In this document: positions 8,122 through 16,445 of the stretch, in pieces | Numbering within the stretch: the first letter of the stretch is position 1 | Layout of the letters: every line of letters begins with the position of its first letter | Origin: Mesorhizobium sp. | GTDB taxonomy: Bacteria; Pseudomonadota; Alphaproteobacteria; Rhizobiales; Rhizobiaceae | Assembly (NCBI RefSeq): GCF_004962245.1 | Contig: NZ_SUHQ01000024.1 | Coordinates: 1 to 64,000 of the forward strand | DNA length: 64,000 nucleotides | Direction: 5' to 3' | Notes under the pieces: generated by a model | What the model was told of the DNA's origin: nothing | The model's database searches: none | The model's input: only the letters and a program-made list of their open reading frames with translations | Position numbers and translations under genes: made by a program

Positions 8122-9042
8122 CTATTCGAAGTCTTTGACGTTCTGCAGCGTCACGAGTCCTGCACCGGTATCCACATTGGCTTCGACGGTTTCCCCGCGG
8201 ATCGCCTTGACGACAGTATCGATGCCAAGCTCGCCCATTTTTGCTGGAAATTGCGCAACGCTGGCATCTTCCGCGCCGGATTTGATCGCTTCGATCTCAC
8301 CGCAGCAGGCGTCGAAGCCGACTAGGATGATCTTGTCGTTGGCGATCCCCGCATTGCTGATTGATTTGACGGCTCCTGGGATTGGCGGTCCGCAGGCTGC
8401 GTAGATCGCCTTGAGATCGGGATTGGCGGTCAGGATGTCTTCGGTCACTGACGTGCCAAGTTCGAGCGTGCAATTGGTTGCACCCTTGCCGACGACGTCG
8501 ACCTTGACGTCGCCGAGGCCCTTCATCATGCCGGTGACCCGGTCGTCCAGCGCCGGCACTCCGGGAACGCCTTGCAGGATACCGATCTTGTCGCCGCTCT
8601 TGAGCACGGTCTTCAGGTACTCTCCGGCGATCTTGCCGCCGTTGAGGTTGTTGGTCGAAACCAATGCCGTCTGGCCTTTCCAGTTCGGAATGCTGTTGTC
8701 GACAAGAACCACTTTGATGCCGGCAGCGACCGCCTTGTCGAGCGCCGGCGCAACGGTCGGATCGACCGGAGTGATCGCCAGACCCTTGACGCCTTGCGTG
8801 ATCATGGACTCGATGAGCGCGATCTGGCCCTCGATGTCGGTCGCCGCCTGGCCCTGGCCGGTGACCAACTCGACTTCAGGATGAGCGGCCACGTATTTCT
8901 TGGCCGCGTCCTCCATGGTCGAGTAGAACGGCACCGGGAATTTCGTAATCAGACCGACCTTGATCTTGTCGGCGGCCGAAGCTGGCATCGCAAACGCAAC
9001 GGCGATCGCCAGCCCAGCAAACAGTTTTCGGTTCATTGGCAT
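8122..9042 (-). CDS. Sugar ABC transporter substrate-binding protein (ribose type)
   Basis: A 306-residue periplasmic binding protein of the RbsB-like type 1 fold. A clear Sec signal peptide opens it (MNRK, hydrophobic core, AMPASA-ADK cleavage region). The mature part starts IKVGLITKFPVPFYS and contains GLAITPVDPT and GGKIAGEYL motifs typical of CUT2 sugar importers. The start at 9042 is chosen for GGGAGGA at suitable spacing; an ATG two codons later is the alternative. It is the third gene of a minus-strand operon after permease and ATPase. Substrate probably a pentose, hexose or polyol. Confidence 0.9.
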   Translation of the reverse strand: MPMNRKLFAGLAIAVAFAMPASAADKIKVGLITKFPVPFYSTMEDAAKKYVAAHPEVELVTGQGQAATDIEGQIALIESMITQGVKGLAITPVDPTVAPALDKAVAAGIKVVLVDNSIPNWKGQTALVSTNNLNGGKIAGEYLKTVLKSGDKIGILQGVPGVPALDDRVTGMMKGLGDVKVDVVGKGATNCTLELGTSVTEDILTANPDLKAIYAACGPPIPGAVKSISNAGIANDKIILVGFDACCGEIEAIKSGAEDASVAQFPAKMGELGIDTVVKAIRGETVEANVDTGAGLVTLQNVKDFE

Positions 9043-9131
9043 TCCATTCCTCCCTTGGAATTGAGGCGGCTTCCGGACGGAAGTCGCTTCAGTCATTTGC
9101 GGACCGGAACAGTCCCCAAATTTCGAACGGA

Positions 9132-9917
9132 TCAGGCTCCAACGATCATGGAGACCAGTTCCTGCTTGTTGTCCTTGGTCGGCACCAGTTCGCCGACTTT
9201 GCGGCCTTGGCGAAGCACCACGGCGCGATCGGCAAGCTCGACGACATGCTCCATGTTGTGAGTTATCAGGATGACGGCATTCCCCTGGTCACGCAGCGCA
9301 GCGACCAAGTTGAGCACTTGCCGCGATTCACGCAGCCCAAGTGCGGCGGTCGGCTCGTCCAAGATCACGACCTTGCGGGCAAATACTGTCGAACGGGCCA
9401 CGGCAATGGCTTGCCTTTGTCCACCCGACATCATGGCAACGACGGCGTCCAGCCTTGGCAACGTGACTTTCAAATTGGCGAGCAGAATGCGCGTTTCGGC
9501 ATCCATCCTGCGCTGTTGAAGAAATCGCATGCCGCGAGGAAGCCATTGCGGTCCCGCCAACTCGCGACCGGCAAAGAAATTCTGTCCCGGCGTCAGATTG
9601 TCGAACAGCGCCAGATCCTGATAGACGGTCTCGATGCCGGCGAAGCGCGCATCCGCAGGGGAGCGTATCTGCGTTGGCGCACCGTCCAGAAGGATCGCGC
9701 CGGCATCGAGTTGGTGCACCCCACTGATGCATTTGGTCAGCGTCGACTTACCAGCGCCGTTGTCGCCGAGAAGCCCCAAGATCTCGCCGCGTCGGACCTC
9801 GATGCTGACGTCGTCCAGCGCCACAACTGAGCCGAAACGCTTTGTAGCGCCGCGTACCGCAAGCACAGGATGTTCCGCGGTGGCTGCATGATCGACGCTT
9901 GCTGGAACGGCACTCAC
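9132..9917 (-). CDS. Sugar ABC transporter ATPase, single-domain CUT2 type
   Basis: A 261-residue ATPase with Walker A GDNGAGKST, signature MSGGQRQ and Walker B VVILDEPTAAL. Most ribose-type importers have a duplicated ATPase of about 500 residues; this one has a single domain, as in the rhizobial fructose importer FrcA. It starts at a GTG overlapping the permease stop (GTGA) with GGGAGG ahead of it. It powers the importer formed with the genes at 8122 and 9914. Confidence 0.9.
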   Translation of the reverse strand: MSAVPASVDHAATAEHPVLAVRGATKRFGSVVALDDVSIEVRRGEILGLLGDNGAGKSTLTKCISGVHQLDAGAILLDGAPTQIRSPADARFAGIETVYQDLALFDNLTPGQNFFAGRELAGPQWLPRGMRFLQQRRMDAETRILLANLKVTLPRLDAVVAMMSGGQRQAIAVARSTVFARKVVILDEPTAALGLRESRQVLNLVAALRDQGNAVILITHNMEHVVELADRAVVLRQGRKVGELVPTKDNKQELVSMIVGA

Positions 9918-11008
9918 GACTGCCTCCCGGCCTGCATGACACGCACGCGCCCTTCGAGATAGTTGCGCAGCACGTCGGACTCGACCGCTATGACGATGAC
10001 CACGCCGATAACGATGAGTTGGAAGAAGACGTTGACGTTGAGCAGGTTGAGCGCGTTGCGGATGACGCCAATCATGATGGCGCCGATCAAGGCATGGCCG
10101 AGATGGCCGCGACCGCCGAGAAAACTGGCACCGCCGATGATCACCGCCGCGATCGTATCCAATTCCAGCAGATTGCCGAACAGGGGTGAACCGGCGTCGG
10201 TGCGGCCAGCAAGGATGACCGCGCCGATGCCAGCGCACAGCCCCGAGATCACATAGACCGAAACCAGGACCCAGGACACGGGAATGCCCATGCGCACGGC
10301 AGCATCGGGCCGGCCGCCTACTGCATAAATCCAGCGTCCCCAGACCATCGTCTTGGCCATAACGAAAAGAACCGCGGCAACGCCCGCAACCACAAAAACC
10401 GATCCAGGCAGACCCCAGACCGCCTCGCGGCCAAGCGCATCGATGGCATCCGGCATTCCAGGGATGGCGCGCCCGTCGGCCAGCTGAAGCGCCAGCCCCT
10501 TGGCGATGCTCAATGTCGCCAGCGTGATGATGAACGGGTGCGGCAGCCGGCCGAAGACGTAGAAGAGCCCATTGATGGCGCCGACCGCCGCACCGCAGCC
10601 AACCATCACCGCGATCACCAGGAAGGCGGGAGCGCCGGCATGAAAGCTGAGCGCGCCGACGACCGAAGCCAGTGCAACGTTCGAGCCGACGGAGAGATCG
10701 ATCCCGCGTGTCAGGATGACCAGATGCTGGCCCATCGCCACAACCGAGATGACGGCGGTCTGAGCGAGGATGTTGCTGAGGTTACGCCCCGTCAAAAAAT
10801 AGGGTGACAGAAAACTGAGAACGACAATCAGCAACGCCAGGATGACAACCGGACCAGCGCTCAGCAGGGCCAAGCCTAGCGCAAGGCCGGGAACGGCTTC
10901 TTGCTTCTTGGGTGCTCGCAATGCGGCCTCGCCGACAGTGGTGCCGGTGTTTCCCGTTTCAGGCAAAGTTCCCCTCCCCGCCGCGGCTTGTGTAAGCCGC
11001 GTCGTCAA
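9914..11008 (-). CDS. Sugar ABC transporter permease (RbsC/FrcC type)
   Basis: A 364-residue inner-membrane permease with about 8-10 hydrophobic segments. Motifs typical of CUT2 permeases are visible: LTRGIDLSVGS (about residues 135-145) and GGASFLGGRGHL near the C-terminus. A roughly 40-residue polar N-terminal extension precedes the first helix. It is the first gene of the importer operon, overlaps the ATPase start and is divergent from the GntR regulator at 11133; the 124-base gap holds a long inverted repeat. Confidence 0.9.
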   Translation of the reverse strand: MTTRLTQAAAGRGTLPETGNTGTTVGEAALRAPKKQEAVPGLALGLALLSAGPVVILALLIVVLSFLSPYFLTGRNLSNILAQTAVISVVAMGQHLVILTRGIDLSVGSNVALASVVGALSFHAGAPAFLVIAVMVGCGAAVGAINGLFYVFGRLPHPFIITLATLSIAKGLALQLADGRAIPGMPDAIDALGREAVWGLPGSVFVVAGVAAVLFVMAKTMVWGRWIYAVGGRPDAAVRMGIPVSWVLVSVYVISGLCAGIGAVILAGRTDAGSPLFGNLLELDTIAAVIIGGASFLGGRGHLGHALIGAIMIGVIRNALNLLNVNVFFQLIVIGVVIVIAVESDVLRNYLEGRVRVMQAGRQS

Positions 11009-11035
11009 AAACTTATGCTGTATTTTAGCTCCCTC

Positions 11036-11088
11036 TTATCGATAAAAAACAACCAGCATCACTTAGTCAAGTTGTTTTTTATGGATAA
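11036..11088. promoter_or_regulatory. Long inverted repeat in the divergent importer/regulator promoter
   Basis: Two 18-base arms (11036-11053 and 11071-11088) are inverted repeats with a single mismatch, centred on the perfect 12-mer ATAAAAAACAAC / GTTGTTTTTTAT with a 17-base spacer. It lies in the AT-rich gap between the importer operon and the GntR gene, exactly where an operator controlling both would sit. The double winged helix of the adjacent regulator makes it a plausible binder. A role as a terminator is less likely because neither gene ends here. Confidence 0.6.
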
Positions 11089-11132
11089 AGTTCATACTAG
11101 AAAGGACAAGGTGTTGCTCTGAGGTAGATCCG

Positions 11133-12023
11133 ATGCGAACCGACACTGTCTACAAGAAGGCCTTCAACCGCGTCGCCAGTATGCTGCGCGACGGACAATT
11201 GACCGGCGAGCTCCCTTCCGAGAATGAGCTTAGACGGCAAATGGGAGTCAGCCGCACGACTGTCCGAAAGGTCCTGAAAGAACTTGCCCACCGCGAACTT
11301 ATCGCCGAGCGCAGCGGCGTCAGGACTGCAGGCCGTGCGGTCGAGGATAGCGATTACTATCCCGACGCCGAAACCACGTCACGGGCCAAGCACGTGGAAC
11401 AGCAGTTCATGGAATGGATGCTGCGCGGTGACACCAGACCTGGAACAAGCATCAACGAGCTCGAACTCGCGCGGCAGTTCGGCGTTGCGACCAACGGAAT
11501 TCGCGAGTTCTTGATCCGCTTCAGCCGATTTGGGCTGCTCGAAAAAAGGCCGAACACGGGTTGGCTTTTCAAGGGCTTTACGGAAGATTTTGCACTTGAG
11601 CTGTTCGAAATCCGGGTGATGTTCGAGCTGCGCTCGGCGCATCTGTTTTCACGACAGCCCGACACTTCTCCCCTGTGGGAGAAGCTGGCCGTGCTCAAGA
11701 TTGCGCATACCGAACTGCTGAAGCGGATTGAAAGCCGATTTCACGACTTTTCGGGCCTCGACAACCGGTTTCATCGGCTCATAAACGAGGCTTCGCCGAA
11801 CCGCTTCATCGACGATTTCTACGATATCATCAGCTTCATTTTTCACTACCATTATCAGTGGAACAAGCATGACGAAAAACAGCGCAACCAGGCTGCGATC
11901 CTGGAGCATCTCGACTATATTGATGCGCTCGAAAGCCGTGATTCCGAGCGCATCAAACGGGCCTGCCAGGCGCATCTCGCTTCGGCAAGAGCAACGCTGA
12001 TGCGTTCGCTGATCTGGACCTGA
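11133..12023 (+). CDS. GntR-family regulator with two winged helices and FCD-like domain
   Basis: A 296-residue protein. Residues about 5-60 form a GntR winged helix (LPSENELRRQMGVSRTTVRKVLKEL). A second GntR-like helix-turn-helix follows at about 88-150 (INELELARQFGVATNGIREFLIRF...GLLEKRP), then an FCD-type ligand-binding helical domain (ALELFEIRVMFELRSAHLF; metal-ligand-like histidines later). Most FCD regulators have one winged helix and 220-240 residues. Its position divergent to the sugar importer implies local control. The start ATG follows GAGGTAGATCCG. Confidence 0.8.
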   Translation: MRTDTVYKKAFNRVASMLRDGQLTGELPSENELRRQMGVSRTTVRKVLKELAHRELIAERSGVRTAGRAVEDSDYYPDAETTSRAKHVEQQFMEWMLRGDTRPGTSINELELARQFGVATNGIREFLIRFSRFGLLEKRPNTGWLFKGFTEDFALELFEIRVMFELRSAHLFSRQPDTSPLWEKLAVLKIAHTELLKRIESRFHDFSGLDNRFHRLINEASPNRFIDDFYDIISFIFHYHYQWNKHDEKQRNQAAILEHLDYIDALESRDSERIKRACQAHLASARATLMRSLIWT

Positions 12024-12058
12024 TGAATGACGGAAGTCGGGGCGTCGTTGGGGAAACC

Positions 12059-12082
12059 GACGCATCCCCTCGGGAATGCGTC
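12059..12082. terminator. Possible bidirectional terminator hairpin
   Basis: GACGCAT-CCC pairs with GGG-a-ATGCGTC around a 3-base loop, with one bulged base. It lies between the converging ends of the GntR gene and the DJ-1/PfpI gene. No long T-run follows on either side. Confidence 0.4.
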
Positions 12083-12093
12083 GAGACAAAGTA

Positions 12094-12687
12094 TCAGGCG
12101 TGGCGTATTTCCGTTCCCAGCACTTTCAGGCATTCACGGATGAACGCCGCAAGCGCGGTCCAACCTTTGGCCGAAACCATCGTCCCATCCACATAGGCAT
12201 CGGTGGGAGATAGGTCGATGTAAGTGCCACCAGCAAGGGTCACCTCCGGCTCGCAAGCCCCTAGCGCGCCGACCTTCTTGCCGCGGACGACGCCGTCTAC
12301 CGCGATCAGGATCTGGACGCCGTGGCAGATCGTAAATATCGGTTTGTTCGCCTCGTGGAAGTGGCGCACCATTGCCTGCACGCGCTTGTCGGTGCGGATA
12401 TATTCCGGTCCGCGCCCGCCGGCGCAGTAGACCGCATGATATTGATCAAGCTGCTTCTCGGCCTCGGAGAAAGTCTTGTTGATCAGTGCATTGTGGCCGG
12501 GCTTTTCGGTGTAGGTCTGGTCGCCTTCGAAGTCGTGCAGCGATGTTTTGATCACGTCGCCGGCTTTTTTGTCGGGGCAGACGACATGAACAGTATGGCC
12601 GACGGCCTCCATCGCCTGCTGGTAGACGAAGATTTCATATTCCTCGGTGAATTCACCGGTCAGCATCAGGATCTTTTTGCCTGGCAT
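12094..12687 (-). CDS. DJ-1/PfpI family protein
   Basis: A 197-residue single-domain protein of the DJ-1/PfpI superfamily. It starts KKILMLTGEFTEEYE, has the GGRGPEYIR segment and the nucleophile-elbow motif TICHGVQ carrying the conserved Cys at about residue 120. Members act as glyoxalases, deglycases, chaperones or amidases, and the subtype cannot be set from this view. It is on the same strand as the FCD regulator at 12859 with a tiny reading frame between, so it may be cotranscribed with it. Confidence 0.85.
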   Translation of the reverse strand: MPGKKILMLTGEFTEEYEIFVYQQAMEAVGHTVHVVCPDKKAGDVIKTSLHDFEGDQTYTEKPGHNALINKTFSEAEKQLDQYHAVYCAGGRGPEYIRTDKRVQAMVRHFHEANKPIFTICHGVQILIAVDGVVRGKKVGALGACEPEVTLAGGTYIDLSPTDAYVDGTMVSAKGWTALAAFIRECLKVLGTEIRHA

Positions 12688-12739
12688 GGGTCTTCCTCTC
12701 GGTGTGTGGCAGGGCGAGGTGCACTTGGCGCCTCGCCAG

Positions 12740-12850
12740 CTAGGGATCGAAATCAGGGCAGAACAGTGAGTCGGGGAAATAATGTTCCATAGCGTTGGCC
12801 TGGGTGATCAGCGGCGCGTCGAGCTTGGCGGTCCCCCGGACAAGTGACAT
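12740..12850 (-). CDS. Small unassigned reading frame, 36 codons, possible remnant
   Basis: ATG-to-TAG frame 8 bases after the FCD regulator stop, encoding a 36-residue peptide (MSLVRGTAKLDAPL ... MEHYFPDSLFCPDFDP). The composition looks protein-like rather than random, but there is no clear ribosome-binding site. It may be a small gene cotranscribed with the regulator or the tail of a deleted larger gene. I do not recognise it. Confidence 0.25.
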   Translation of the reverse strand: MSLVRGTAKLDAPLITQANAMEHYFPDSLFCPDFDP

Positions 12851-12858
12851 CGCGATGG

Positions 12859-13557
12859 CTACTCGAACGCAGGCAGGAGCCGGTCCCGCGAATTCTCGAT
12901 GTGCACACGCATGGCTTTTTCGGCGGCGTCCGGATCGCCTGCGGAGAAGGCAGCGAGAATGGCCTCGTGCTCGTCTAGCGCCTCTTCGGTCACCCGCGAG
13001 TGATACATCAAGCGGAAGATGTGGAAGTGGGTATGCTGGTGATTCAGTGTCTCGCGAATGAGCTCGTTCTGGGCGAACTCGACGATCTTGTCGTGGAAGA
13101 TCGCATCCTGACGGGCGAAGTTCGAATAACGCAGGCGTTCGTCTTTCCCCACCCGCCGGGCCATGACGCCAGCCGCCTCCTGCAGCACGGTCAGGCGCTC
13201 GTCGTCCAGTGTTGCGGTGGTTTTGGCCGCAGCAGCAGGTTCAAGCAGAAGGCGCAGTTCGTAAAGTTCGTCAAAGCGGCGGCGGGTGATTTGCGGGGCG
13301 GCCCGATAGCCGATCAGGTGGGTCTTCACCACCAGGCCCTCACCCTCCAACCTGCCAAGCGCTTCGCGAATGGGAGTATGCGAGACGTTGAATTCCTTCA
13401 CGAGATTGTCGACGGTGATGCGCGACCCCGGAGCAATCCTGAGAGACATCAGTTGCGCGAAAATTGCCTCGTAAACGTCGCCCGCCAGGCTGTTGGCTCG
13501 CTGGATACGGCCAGTCGAGCGGGCTTCATTGTCAACCGTCAGGTCCGCGTTCTGCAT
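12859..13557 (-). CDS. GntR family regulator, FCD subfamily
   Basis: A 232-residue repressor/activator. An N-terminal winged helix (about 20-85: ITVDNLVKEFNVSHTPIREALGRLEGEGLV) is followed by an all-helical FCD domain (YELRLLLEPAAA ... ARQDAIFHDKIVEFAQN ... DEHEAILAAFSAGD) with the Asp/His metal-ligand pattern. The ATG at 13557 follows AGAGGC. It is divergent from the iron alcohol dehydrogenase operon and probably controls it; an inverted repeat lies in the shared gap. The effector is likely a small organic acid, as usual for FCD proteins. Confidence 0.9.
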   Translation of the reverse strand: MQNADLTVDNEARSTGRIQRANSLAGDVYEAIFAQLMSLRIAPGSRITVDNLVKEFNVSHTPIREALGRLEGEGLVVKTHLIGYRAAPQITRRRFDELYELRLLLEPAAAAKTTATLDDERLTVLQEAAGVMARRVGKDERLRYSNFARQDAIFHDKIVEFAQNELIRETLNHQHTHFHIFRLMYHSRVTEEALDEHEAILAAFSAGDPDAAEKAMRVHIENSRDRLLPAFE

Positions 13558-13614
13558 TGTTTTGCCTCTTGACAGGAGCACTCACTAGCACGATGGTCCG
13601 ACCAATTCAATACT

Positions 13615-13642
13615 ATATCCTATACGATTTAATAGAGGATAT
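13615..13642. promoter_or_regulatory. Candidate operator, inverted repeat ATATCCT / AGGATAT
   Basis: Two 7-base perfect arms (13615-13621 and 13636-13642) with an AT-rich 14-base spacer lie in the 142-base gap between the divergent FCD regulator and iron alcohol dehydrogenase genes. Placement fits a regulator site; binding is inferred. Confidence 0.4.
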
Positions 13643-13699
13643 CCCGCGAGAATGATCCGGAACGTAGAGGCCGGTCTCTGGAACTGAAGGATCCCGTCC

Positions 13700-14929
13700 A
13701 TGACCTTGTTTGCAGCGGTGCGCCTGCCGCGCGAGATTCTGTTCGGCAAAGGCCAGCACCATGTGCTGCCTGCCGTTGCCGCCAAGTATGGACGGCGCGC
13801 GTTCGTCTGCACTGATGAGCGTTTCGCGACGACAACGGAGTTCGCCGAGATTCTTGCTGGCTTGCGCGCCGCCGCGGTGGAGACGCTGGTCTACGACCGA
13901 ACGCTGCCGGATGTGCCCCGCGATAGCGTCGCCGCCTGCATTACGCAGGCGAAGGATTACAAGCCGGACATGGTGATCGGGATTGGCGGTGGCAGCTGCC
14001 TCGACATGGCCAAGTGCGCAGCACTTCTGCTCAGCCATGGCGGCGAACTCCAGGACTACTATGGCGAGTTCAAGGTACCAGGCCCTACCCTTCCCGTGAT
14101 CGCGGTGCCGACAACGGCTGGGACTGGCTCAGAGGTGACCCCCGTCGCCGTGATCTCCGATCCGGATCGGACGCTGAAAGTGGGTATCTCGAGTCCTCAC
14201 CTTATCGCCGCGGTGGCGCTTTGCGATCCGGATCTGACGGCGACATGTCCCCCGTCCCTGGCGGCGATCGCCGGTGCAGACGCGCTGACGCACGCAATCG
14301 AGGCCTTCACCGCGGCCAAACGCGGCGATGATCCTCGTTTGCCGCAGCAGCATGTCTTCGTCGGCAAGAGCGCTCTGACCGATCATTTCGCGCTTCTAGC
14401 TATCAGGCTGCTCGGTCGCAGTCTGGAAAAGGCATACCGCAACGGATCGGACGAGAATGCGCGCGCCGACGTAATGATGGGAGCGCTGGCCGCTGGTTGC
14501 GCCTTCGGCACGGCGGGAACGGCCGCTGCGCATGCGGTGCAGTATCCTGTTGGCGCACTTACACATACTGCGCATGGTCTGGGCGTCGCCACCATGCTGC
14601 CATATGTGATGAACTACAACCTTCCCGCCGCGGCCTCAGAGATTGCCGAAGTCGGCGCCGCTCTCGGCGTTTCCCGTCAGAGCGGCGACGGCGCCGATGC
14701 ATCGGCACACGCCACCATCCGGGAGGTGAGCCGGCTGTTTGGCGCCATCGGCATTCCACCGACCTTGGCCAAACTTGGCCTTCCCGAGGACAAGATCGAC
14801 TGGACAGCTGAGCAGGCGCTCGGCATCGACCGGTTGATCAAGAACAATCCGCGTCCGTTCGACCTCGCCGCGATGCGACGGCTGGTCAGGGCTGCTTATG
14901 ACGGCGACATGTCCGCCACCATGATGTGA
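13700..14929 (+). CDS. Iron-containing alcohol dehydrogenase
   Basis: A 409-residue group III alcohol dehydrogenase/maleylacetate reductase family member. NAD-binding GIGGGSCLD lies at about 94-102 and PTTAGTGSE at 138-145. The metal site is formed by the Asp and His in GADALTHAIEAF (about 192-203) and the histidines near HTAHGLG. It begins 20 bases before the aldehyde dehydrogenase, so an alcohol-to-aldehyde-to-acid sequence is likely. Substrate unknown; control by the divergent FCD regulator is inferred. Confidence 0.92.
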   Translation: MTLFAAVRLPREILFGKGQHHVLPAVAAKYGRRAFVCTDERFATTTEFAEILAGLRAAAVETLVYDRTLPDVPRDSVAACITQAKDYKPDMVIGIGGGSCLDMAKCAALLLSHGGELQDYYGEFKVPGPTLPVIAVPTTAGTGSEVTPVAVISDPDRTLKVGISSPHLIAAVALCDPDLTATCPPSLAAIAGADALTHAIEAFTAAKRGDDPRLPQQHVFVGKSALTDHFALLAIRLLGRSLEKAYRNGSDENARADVMMGALAAGCAFGTAGTAAAHAVQYPVGALTHTAHGLGVATMLPYVMNYNLPAAASEIAEVGAALGVSRQSGDGADASAHATIREVSRLFGAIGIPPTLAKLGLPEDKIDWTAEQALGIDRLIKNNPRPFDLAAMRRLVRAAYDGDMSATMM

Positions 14930-14948
14930 TCGACCAGGAGCTCATCCC

Positions 14949-16436
14949 ATGAATATTGTCGCAGGCATATCCAACGAGGATCAAGATATGTTCGACTACG
15001 CCACGGTCTCGCACGGTCTCTACATTGGCGGACGCTGGCAGCCCTCGTCGGAGGGCCGTATGATCGAAGTGGTCGATCCATCAACCGAAGCCGTGATCGC
15101 GTCGGTTCCCGATGCCACGCTTGCCGACGCGGCCTCAGCCGTCGACGCGGCTGCGAAGGCCGCGGCCGGCTGGCGCGAGACCTCGCCACGCAAGCGTTCG
15201 GAAATCCTGCGGCGCTGCTTCGAACTGATGACCGAACGGGCGGAGATTTTGGCTGCGCTGATCTCGCTGGAGAACGGCAAGGCGCTACGTGACGCGCGCA
15301 GTGAGGTCGCCTACGCCGCTGAGTTTTTTCGCTGGAACGCCGAGGAGGCGGTCCGCATCAGCGGCGAGTTCGGCCTTGCGCCCTCGGGCGCGAACCGAAT
15401 CATTGTCGACTACCAGCCCATCGGCATTTGCGTGCTCATCACGCCATGGAATTTTCCGGCCGCCATGGCGACACGCAAGATCGCGCCAGCGCTCGCGGCC
15501 GGCTGTACTGTGATCCTGAAGCCCGCCAGTGAGACGCCGCTGACGGCCTATGCGCTTGCAGCGCTCTATGAGGAAGCTGGTGTGCCACCCGGCGTCGTTA
15601 ACGTCCTGACGACCTCGACCCCCGGGCCGGTGACGGCGGCCATGCTGGCCGATCAACGCGTGCGAAAGCTGTCATTCACCGGCTCTACCGGCGTCGGCCG
15701 CATGCTCCTTGCCGAAGCAGCAAAACACGTCATCTCCTGTTCTATGGAGCTTGGCGGCAACGCACCGTTCATTGTCTTCGACGACGCCGACCTTGAGGCA
15801 TCGCTCGACGGTGCGATGGTTGCCAAGATGCGCAATGCCGGCGAAGCCTGCACCGCCGCCAATCGGCTTTACGTCCAAGCCGGCATCCATGATGCCTTCG
15901 CGGATGGACTGCGCAAACGCATGGCTGCCCTCCATGTAGGTCCTGGCACACACTCGGAAACCGAATGCGGCCCGATGATCACCAGGAAGGCCGTGGACAA
16001 GATGAATCGGCTCGTCGAGGACGCAGTTGCCCGTGGCGCCAAGGCTTTGTGCGGAGGGGCGATCGCCGAAGGCAAAGGCTACTTCTACCCGCCGACAGTG
16101 CTTCGCGACGTGTCCCCCGACGCCGTCATGGCCCACGAGGAGATATTCGGTCCGGTGGCTCCGATTATGCGCTTCGACAGCGAGGCGGAAGTGATCTCAA
16201 AGGCCAATGACACCGAATACGGTCTCGCCGCCTACATCTATACGCGCGACCTGGCCAGGGGAATGCGTGTGGCATCGAAGATCGAGGCGGGCATGATCGC
16301 CCTGAACCGCGGCCTGATGTCGGATCCTGCGGCGCCCTTTGGCGGGGTCAAGCAGAGCGGACTGGGCCGCGAAGGTGGGCAGAAGCACGGCGTTGCCGAG
16401 TTTATGGAGGCGAAGTACATCGCCGTGACCATCTGA
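14949..16436 (+). CDS. NAD(P)-dependent aldehyde dehydrogenase, succinate-semialdehyde type
   Basis: A full-length 495-residue aldehyde dehydrogenase. ITPWNFP is at about 164-170, the general-base Glu267 in MELGGNAP and catalytic Cys301 in NAGEACTAANR. The GEACTAANR surround is typical of succinate-semialdehyde dehydrogenases (GabD-like). AGGAG lies upstream of the ATG; a second ATG at codon 14 is an alternative start. It probably oxidises the aldehyde made by the preceding iron alcohol dehydrogenase. Confidence 0.9.
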   Translation: MNIVAGISNEDQDMFDYATVSHGLYIGGRWQPSSEGRMIEVVDPSTEAVIASVPDATLADAASAVDAAAKAAAGWRETSPRKRSEILRRCFELMTERAEILAALISLENGKALRDARSEVAYAAEFFRWNAEEAVRISGEFGLAPSGANRIIVDYQPIGICVLITPWNFPAAMATRKIAPALAAGCTVILKPASETPLTAYALAALYEEAGVPPGVVNVLTTSTPGPVTAAMLADQRVRKLSFTGSTGVGRMLLAEAAKHVISCSMELGGNAPFIVFDDADLEASLDGAMVAKMRNAGEACTAANRLYVQAGIHDAFADGLRKRMAALHVGPGTHSETECGPMITRKAVDKMNRLVEDAVARGAKALCGGAIAEGKGYFYPPTVLRDVSPDAVMAHEEIFGPVAPIMRFDSEAEVISKANDTEYGLAAYIYTRDLARGMRVASKIEAGMIALNRGLMSDPAAPFGGVKQSGLGREGGQKHGVAEFMEAKYIAVTI

Positions 16437-16445
16437 GCAGATACG

